A stretch of 64,000 nucleotides of DNA from Pseudorhodoferax soli (GTDB lineage Bacteria; Pseudomonadota; Gammaproteobacteria; Burkholderiales; Burkholderiaceae_C), in assembly GCF_003337555.1 (NCBI RefSeq), contig NZ_QPJK01000001.1, positions 1,302,001-1,366,000 on the forward strand. Direction: 5' to 3'. Position 1 is the first letter of the stretch. Each line of letters starts with the position of its first letter. Below the pieces are notes generated by a model. It was not told where the DNA came from and made no database searches. It worked only from the letters and a program-made list of their open reading frames with translations. The position numbers and the translations under genes were made by a program. Of this stretch, positions 58,285 to 64,000 are shown in pieces.

Positions 58285-58731
58285 ATGGCCCGCCACCTCC
58301 ACCGCACTTGCACTGTTGCCTTCGTCGTGCTGACCGCCCTGTCGGCGCAGGCGGCCAGCCCGCTGGACCAGCTCAAGAGCGCCGCCAGCGAACAACTGGG
58401 CGGTGGCAGCAGCAGCGGTGCAGCCGGCATGCTGGGCGGCCTGGGGCTCCCCAGCATCGGCAGCGGCACGGCCAGCAACGCGGCCGGCGTGCTGCAGTAC
58501 TGCATCGAACGCAAGTACCTGGCCGGCGGCGCTGCCGGCATCAAGGACAAGCTGCTCGGCAAGATCGGCCTGGGCGGCGGCATGGAAACGCAGGACAAGG
58601 GCTACCAGAGCGGCCTGTCCGGCATCCTGAATGGCAGCGACGGCAAGTCCTTCGACATGGGCAAGATCCAGGACCAGCTCAAGGACAAGGCCTGCGGCTA
58701 CGTGCTGGACAACGCCAAGTCGCTGGTCTGA
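58285..58731 (+). CDS. yjjA: DUF2501 (YjjA-like) secreted protein
   Basis: 148 residues with a signal peptide ending SAQAAS. Gly/Ser-rich N-terminal region and the DUF2501 pattern GVLQYCIERKYLAGGAAGIKDKLLGKIG and DKGYQSGLSGILNG, ending DKACGYVLDNAKSLV with one cysteine pair. Function unknown. Converges on the YqaA-like gene with a 6-base gap. Confidence 0.85.
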   Translation: MARHLHRTCTVAFVVLTALSAQAASPLDQLKSAASEQLGGGSSSGAAGMLGGLGLPSIGSGTASNAAGVLQYCIERKYLAGGAAGIKDKLLGKIGLGGGMETQDKGYQSGLSGILNGSDGKSFDMGKIQDQLKDKACGYVLDNAKSLV

Positions 58732-58737
58732 CGCAGC

Positions 58738-59217
58738 TCAGTGCCAGACCCCGGGGAACGCCCAGACCAGCGACCCCGTCATGACCAAATAGCGCAGGAA
58801 CTTGCCGATGGCCATGTAGAACAGGCAGGGCCAGAACGGCAACCGCAGCCAGCCCGCCACCGCGCAGAGCGGGTCGCCCACCGCGGGCAACCAGGCCAGC
58901 AGGCAGGCCTTGGGCCCGAGCCGCTGCAGCCAGCCCAGCACGCGCACATGGTGGGACGAATGGCTGTAACGGTCGGCCACCTTGTGCGCCCCGTAGCCCA
59001 GCCACCAATCGAGCGCCCCGCCCAGCGTGTTGCCCACCGTAGCCACCGCGATGGCCGGCCAGAACATCTCGGGGTTGAGCTTGACCAAGCCGAACACCAC
59101 GGGTTCGGAGCCCAGCGGCAGCAGCGTCGCCGAGATGAAGGACACGACGAACACCGTGCTCAGGCCGAACTCGGGCAGTGCCAGCGCGCTCAGCAATTGG
59201 TTCAGCCAGGCTTCCAT
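58738..59217 (-). CDS. YqaA-family inner-membrane protein
   Basis: 159 residues with about four hydrophobic segments of the SNARE-associated/DedA-like fold. Family marks are FVVSFISATLLPLGSEPVVFGLV, ATVGNTLGGALDWWLGYGAH and AWLPAVGDPLCAVAGWLRLPFWPCLFYMAIGKFLRYLV. YqaA-type proteins belong to the membrane lipid scramblase-related DedA group; the exact role is unknown. Diverges from dusB. Confidence 0.88.
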   Translation of the reverse strand: MEAWLNQLLSALALPEFGLSTVFVVSFISATLLPLGSEPVVFGLVKLNPEMFWPAIAVATVGNTLGGALDWWLGYGAHKVADRYSHSSHHVRVLGWLQRLGPKACLLAWLPAVGDPLCAVAGWLRLPFWPCLFYMAIGKFLRYLVMTGSLVWAFPGVWH

Positions 59218-59336
59218 GAGCGAATCAGTATAGGGGTCGGCCCTGGCCCGTCATGTAGGCAACCAACCGTTTCAATTGCTGAAATATGAGGCAGCTAGAA
59301 TCCGTCCCCCGCCTCCGCCCTCCCCCTCATCCCAGC

Positions 59337-60374
59337 ATGCAGATCGGCCAGTTCACTTTGGCGAACAACGTGTTTGCCGCCCCCATGGCCGGGGTGACGG
59401 ACCGCCCGTTCCGCCAGCTGTGCAAGCAGCTGGGGGCGGGCTACGCGGTCAGCGAGATGGTGACCTCGCGGCGCGACCTGTGGACTTCGCTGAAGACCTC
59501 GCGCCGCGCCGACCACACCGGCGAAGCCGCACCGATCGCTGTGCAGATCGCCGGCACCGATCCCGAGATGATGGCCGAGGCGGCCGCCTACAACCTGGAC
59601 CGCGGCGCCCAGATCATCGACATCAACATGGGCTGCCCGGCCAAGAAGGTCTGCAACAAGTGGGCCGGTTCTGCATTGATGCAGAACGAGGCGCTGGCCG
59701 TGTCCATCGCGGAGGCCGTGGTGGCCGTTTGCGCACCGATGAACGTGCCGGTCACGCTCAAGATGCGCACCGGCTGGTGCGCCGAGCAGCGCAACGCCGT
59801 GGTGCTGGCGCGCGCCTTCGAAGGCGTGGGCATCCAGATGCTGACCGTGCACGGCCGCACGCGCGAGCAAGGCTACAGCGGCCACGCCGAGTACGACACC
59901 ATCGCCGCCGTGAAGGCCGCCGTGCGCGTGCCGGTGGTGGCCAATGGCGACATCGCCACGCCCGAGCGCGCGCGCGAGGTGCTGGCCGCAACCGGCGCGG
60001 ACGCCGTCATGATCGGCCGCGCGGCCCAGGGCCGGCCCTGGATCTTCCGCGAGGTCGTGCATTTCCTGGCGACGGGCGAGCACCTGGCGCCGCCGCTGGT
60101 CGCCGAGGTCCGGCGCCTGCTGCTGGACCACCTGGCCGAGCACTACGCGCTGTACGGCGAATACACCGGCGTGCGCTCGGCGCGCAAGCACATCGGCTGG
60201 TACGTGCGCCAGCTGCCCGGGGGCGAGGCGTTCCGCCAGCGCATGAACCGGCTCGAACAGCCGACCGAACAACTGGCCGCCGTGGCCGAATTCATGGATG
60301 AGATGGGCAGCTGCCACGAGCGCATGCCCGCCACCGTGAGCAGCGACGAACTTCTGGAGGAGAGCGCAGCGTGA
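59337..60374 (+). CDS. dusB: tRNA-dihydrouridine synthase B
   Basis: FMN-dependent enzyme that reduces uridine to dihydrouridine in the tRNA D-loop. The 345 residues show NNVFAAPMAGVTDRPFRQL, INMGCPAKKVCNKWAGSALM (catalytic Cys), LKMRTGW, VHGRTREQGYSG, VPVVANGDI and GADAVMIGRAAQGRPWIF. The ATG at 59337 removes 17 non-conserved residues of the longer reading frame. It overlaps the fis start (GTGA), the classic dusB-fis pair. Confidence 0.97.
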   Translation: MQIGQFTLANNVFAAPMAGVTDRPFRQLCKQLGAGYAVSEMVTSRRDLWTSLKTSRRADHTGEAAPIAVQIAGTDPEMMAEAAAYNLDRGAQIIDINMGCPAKKVCNKWAGSALMQNEALAVSIAEAVVAVCAPMNVPVTLKMRTGWCAEQRNAVVLARAFEGVGIQMLTVHGRTREQGYSGHAEYDTIAAVKAAVRVPVVANGDIATPERAREVLAATGADAVMIGRAAQGRPWIFREVVHFLATGEHLAPPLVAEVRRLLLDHLAEHYALYGEYTGVRSARKHIGWYVRQLPGGEAFRQRMNRLEQPTEQLAAVAEFMDEMGSCHERMPATVSSDELLEESAA

Positions 60375-60607
60375 GCAAGAAGAGTATCGAAGAGTGCGTG
60401 CGCAGCAGCCTGGAAACCTACCTGAAGGACCTGCACGGCATCGAGCCGGGCGGGGTCTACGACATGATGATCCGCGCCGTCGAGAAACCCATGCTCGAGG
60501 TCGTCATGCAGCATGCCGAGCACAACCAGTCGCGCGCGGCCGAGTGGCTGGGCCTGAACCGCAACACGCTGCGCAAGAAGCTGGTCGACCACAAGCTCAT
60601 CAAGTGA
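60371..60607 (+). CDS. fis: Fis-family nucleoid DNA-binding protein
   Basis: 78 residues, starting at GTG within the dusB stop (GTGA). The C-terminal helix-turn-helix is [25 protein letters not shown], nearly as in enterobacterial Fis, and the N-terminal dimerisation part is shorter. Fis shapes the nucleoid and activates stable-RNA promoters. The dusB-fis order is conserved in proteobacteria, and here purH follows after 37 bases. Confidence 0.96.
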   Translation: MSKKSIEECVRSSLETYLKDLHGIEPGGVYDMMIRAVEKPMLEVVMQHAEHNQSRAAEWLGLNRNTLRKKLVDHKLIK

Positions 60608-60644
60608 GCCTGCCCCCTTTGTCCCGTCTTTTCCCCTTCATCCG

Positions 60645-62249
<1,605 letters not shown>

Positions 62250-62281
62250 CTCCGCCACTGAACCCGGGCATTCCGCCCAAC

Positions 62282-62311
62282 AAAAAGCCCGCTCTGGCAG
62301 CGGGCTTTTTT
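62282..62311. terminator. Bidirectional terminator between purH and the glycine-zipper gene
   Basis: A 12-base-pair stem AAAAAGCCCGCT / AGCGGGCTTTTT with a five-base loop. A and T runs on both sides serve both convergent genes. Confidence 0.92.
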
Positions 62312-62323
62312 GTGGGCGGCCAT

Positions 62324-63067
62324 TCAGCGCCAGTGCGGGCGCGGGCCGTAGTAGCGTGGCGGCGGACCGTAGTAGCGCGGTGGCGGGCCGTAGTGGCGGT
62401 GCGACAGGTTGGCACCGATCACGCCCAGGCCGATGCCGATGGCCAGCGGGGCCACGTAGGACGAAGGCGCCGTGCTGTAGACCGGCGCCGATTCGTAGAC
62501 CGTGGTCACGGGCTCGGTCTGGTAGACCGTGGCCGGCTGCACGTAGGTCGTGCTGGAAATGATGCGGGCCGGCGCCCGCACCGGAGCCTGCTGCGGCGGC
62601 ATGCTGCCCACCGGCGTCACCTGCAGCGGAACCGTCGGGCCGGGGTCGTTGGCCATCTGCACCTGGTAGCGGCGGCCGGCGTACTCGTAGACCACGTCGT
62701 AGTACGACGTCTGGTTCTGGTAGAAGGTCTGCGTGCTGCAGTTCTGCACGTTGCGGACCTGGTCGGGCTGCTGGCCCTCCACCTGGTTGCCGAGCACCGC
62801 ACCGCCCAGTGCGCCGAAAGCCGTTGCGGCGACCTGGCCGCTGCCGCCACCGAAGGCGCTGCCGAGCAGGCCACCGGCGATGGCGCCGACAACGGCTCCG
62901 GCTCCCGAGGGCTGCGACGCCGTGACGACCTGCTGGTTGTTGCAGACCAGGCGCGGCACGGCCACCTGCTGCATGACAGGCGTGGCCGAGATCACCGTGC
63001 CGTATTCCTGGGCCAGTACCGAGGCGCTCAGCAGGCTGGCGCCAGCAAGAAGCAAAAGCTTTTTCAT
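62324..63067 (-). CDS. Glycine-zipper 2TM envelope protein
   Basis: 247 residues. A signal peptide (MKKLLLLAGASLLSASVLAQ) is followed by a glycine-zipper segment (GAGAVVGAIAGGLLGSAFGGG, about 55-75, and GALGGAVLGNQ), typical of SmpA/PcP-like outer-membrane lipoproteins, though no lipobox Cys is seen. A Tyr/Gln/Thr-rich middle (TFYQNQTSYYDVVYEYAGRRYQV) precedes a Pro-rich repeat tail. Likely envelope-integrity role by family; unproven. Confidence 0.85.
   Translation of the reverse strand: MKKLLLLAGASLLSASVLAQEYGTVISATPVMQQVAVPRLVCNNQQVVTASQPSGAGAVVGAIAGGLLGSAFGGGSGQVAATAFGALGGAVLGNQVEGQQPDQVRNVQNCSTQTFYQNQTSYYDVVYEYAGRRYQVQMANDPGPTVPLQVTPVGSMPPQQAPVRAPARIISSTTYVQPATVYQTEPVTTVYESAPVYSTAPSSYVAPLAIGIGLGVIGANLSHRHYGPPPRYYGPPPRYYGPRPHWR
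62342..62401 (-). repeat. Tandem coding repeat (Tyr-Gly-Pro-Pro-Arg) in the glycine-zipper gene
   Basis: Three near-identical 18-24 base units code for YGPPPRY, YGPPPRY and YGPRPHWR at the C-terminus. Copy number may vary between strains by slippage. Confidence 0.8.
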
Positions 63068-63159
63068 GGTGATCCTTACGACCTGTGAGCCTGCTGAAAG
63101 TTTAGGCCTTTACACAGGCTTTTCAACGCCCGGGCGGCGCCCGGCGTTGACGGCAGGGG

Positions 63160-64000
63160 TCAGCCGCGGGCCAGCAGGCGGAACACGGCGCGGGCCGCAT
63201 CCACCGTCTGCGCGATGTCCTCGTCGCTGTGGGCCGCGCTGACGAAGCCGGCCTCGTACAGCGCCGGCGCGATGTACACACCGCGCTCCAGCAGGCCGTG
63301 GAACAGCTGGTTGAAGCGCGCGCCGTCGGTGGTCATGACGGTGCGGTAATTCTGCGGCAGCGCGTCCAGCAGGAAGAAACCGAACATGCCGCCTTCGCTG
63401 TCGCCACTGAAAGGCACGCCTTCATCGGCGGCGGCCTGGCGCAAACCGGCCACCAGGGCCTGCGTGCGCCGGGCCAGCGCCTCGTAGAAGCCCGGCTTGC
63501 CGATCTCGTGCAGCGTGGCCAGGCCGCAGGCCGTGGCCACCGGGTTGCCCGACAGGGTGCCCGCCTGGTAGACCGGGCCCAGCGGCGCCAGCTGTTCCAT
63601 GACGGCGCGGCGCCCGCCGAAGGCGGCCAGCGGCATGCCGCCGCCAATGACCTTGCCCAGCACCGTGATGTCGGGCACGAAACCCGGGATCTCGCGGGCA
63701 TAGACGCTCTGGGCACCGCCCAGCGCCACGCGGAAGCCCGTCATCACCTCGTCGAAGACGAACAGCGCGCCGTGCTGCGTGCACAGTTCGCGGCAGCGCC
63801 GGATGAAGGGCACGCTGGCGCGCACGAAGTTCATGTTGCCGGCGATCGGCTCGATCATGAGGCAGGCCAGCGCCGCCCCATGCTCGGCGAAGGCCTGCTC
63901 CAGGCCGGCGAGGTCGTTGTACTCGAGCACCAGCGTGTCCTGCACCACCTCGGGCGGCACGCCGGCGCTGGTCGGGTTGCCGAAGGTCGCCAGGCCCGAG
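63160..64000 (-). CDS. hemL: Glutamate-1-semialdehyde 2,1-aminomutase, C-terminal part (cut by window edge)
   Basis: PLP enzyme of the C5 route that makes 5-aminolevulinate for heme synthesis. The visible 279 residues include EPIAGNMNFV, LFVFDEVMTGFRVALGGAQ, the PLP Lys in ITVLGKVIGGGMPLAAFGG and YQAGTLSGNPVATACGLATL, all diagnostic. The N-terminus lies beyond the window. Links to the heme A genes at 6.6-8.7 kb only as a general precursor supply. Confidence 0.96.
   Translation of the reverse strand, partial: SGLATFGNPTSAGVPPEVVQDTLVLEYNDLAGLEQAFAEHGAALACLMIEPIAGNMNFVRASVPFIRRCRELCTQHGALFVFDEVMTGFRVALGGAQSVYAREIPGFVPDITVLGKVIGGGMPLAAFGGRRAVMEQLAPLGPVYQAGTLSGNPVATACGLATLHEIGKPGFYEALARRTQALVAGLRQAAADEGVPFSGDSEGGMFGFFLLDALPQNYRTVMTTDGARFNQLFHGLLERGVYIAPALYEAGFVSAAHSDEDIAQTVDAARAVFRLLARG

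Overview
The window is a GC-rich chromosomal stretch, very probably from a member of the Comamonadaceae (Burkholderiales, Betaproteobacteria). The evidence is the gene content: Bug-type tripartite tricarboxylate transporter receptors, a caa3-like cytochrome oxidase cluster with the 37-residue beta-proteobacterial assembly peptide, DUF1841, DUF2244 and DUF2909 proteins, the dusB-fis-purH order, and a PEP-CTERM protein. I see no phage, plasmid, transposase or CRISPR locus. Both edges cut genes: a beta-carbonic anhydrase on the left and hemL on the right.

Layout. 1-2.5 kb: partial carbonic anhydrase, then a PaaI-type thioesterase, a MerR regulator and a metallo-beta-lactamase-fold hydrolase, linked by two near-identical LiuR-like palindromes. 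2.6-3.6 kb: rpoH under a CIRCE element. 3.7-4.6 kb: a Bug receptor. 4.6-15.4 kb: the aa3/caa3 cytochrome c oxidase locus in two minus-strand operons, DUF2244-coxB-coxA-small peptide-ctaG-coxC and SURF1-SCO-like-ctaA-ctaB-sco-beta-helix protein. 15.6-21.3 kb: housekeeping genes (BioC-like methyltransferase, ComF, TrmL, MaoC, an orphan ParA, a KefF/KefC pair). 21.3-26.9 kb: a six-gene catabolic operon with a divergent GntR/FCD regulator.

27-39 kb: a TSUP permease, a LIV-type ABC importer with fused LivM-LivG, a GMC alcohol oxidoreductase, an acyl-CoA synthetase, a MocR regulator and a degradative class II HMG-CoA reductase. The same spaced inverted repeat with the same promoter geometry lies upstream of livK and between mocR and the reductase gene. 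I read this as one MocR regulon for uptake and degradation of a mevalonate-like compound. A repeat element of two inverted units sits between livF and the GMC gene.

39-51.6 kb: an adhesin-E-like secreted protein, an M20 amidohydrolase, a thiolase, DUF1841, cytochrome c4, a MoxR/VWA pair and tamA-tamB. tRNA-Arg(CCU) follows at 51.6 kb. 51.9-56.8 kb: a membrane protein and a second catabolic operon (FAH hydrolase, alpha/beta hydrolase, amidohydrolase) with a divergent AraC regulator. 57-58.2 kb: a THxN-type PEP-CTERM protein behind a sigma-54-like promoter. 58.3-64 kb: DUF2501, a YqaA-like protein, dusB-fis-purH, a glycine-zipper envelope protein and hemL.

The best candidates for something undescribed are the MocR/HMG-CoA-reductase regulon, the SCO-like CxxxC protein inside the oxidase assembly operon, the 21.3-26 kb catabolic operon, and the sigma-54/PEP-CTERM promoter region.
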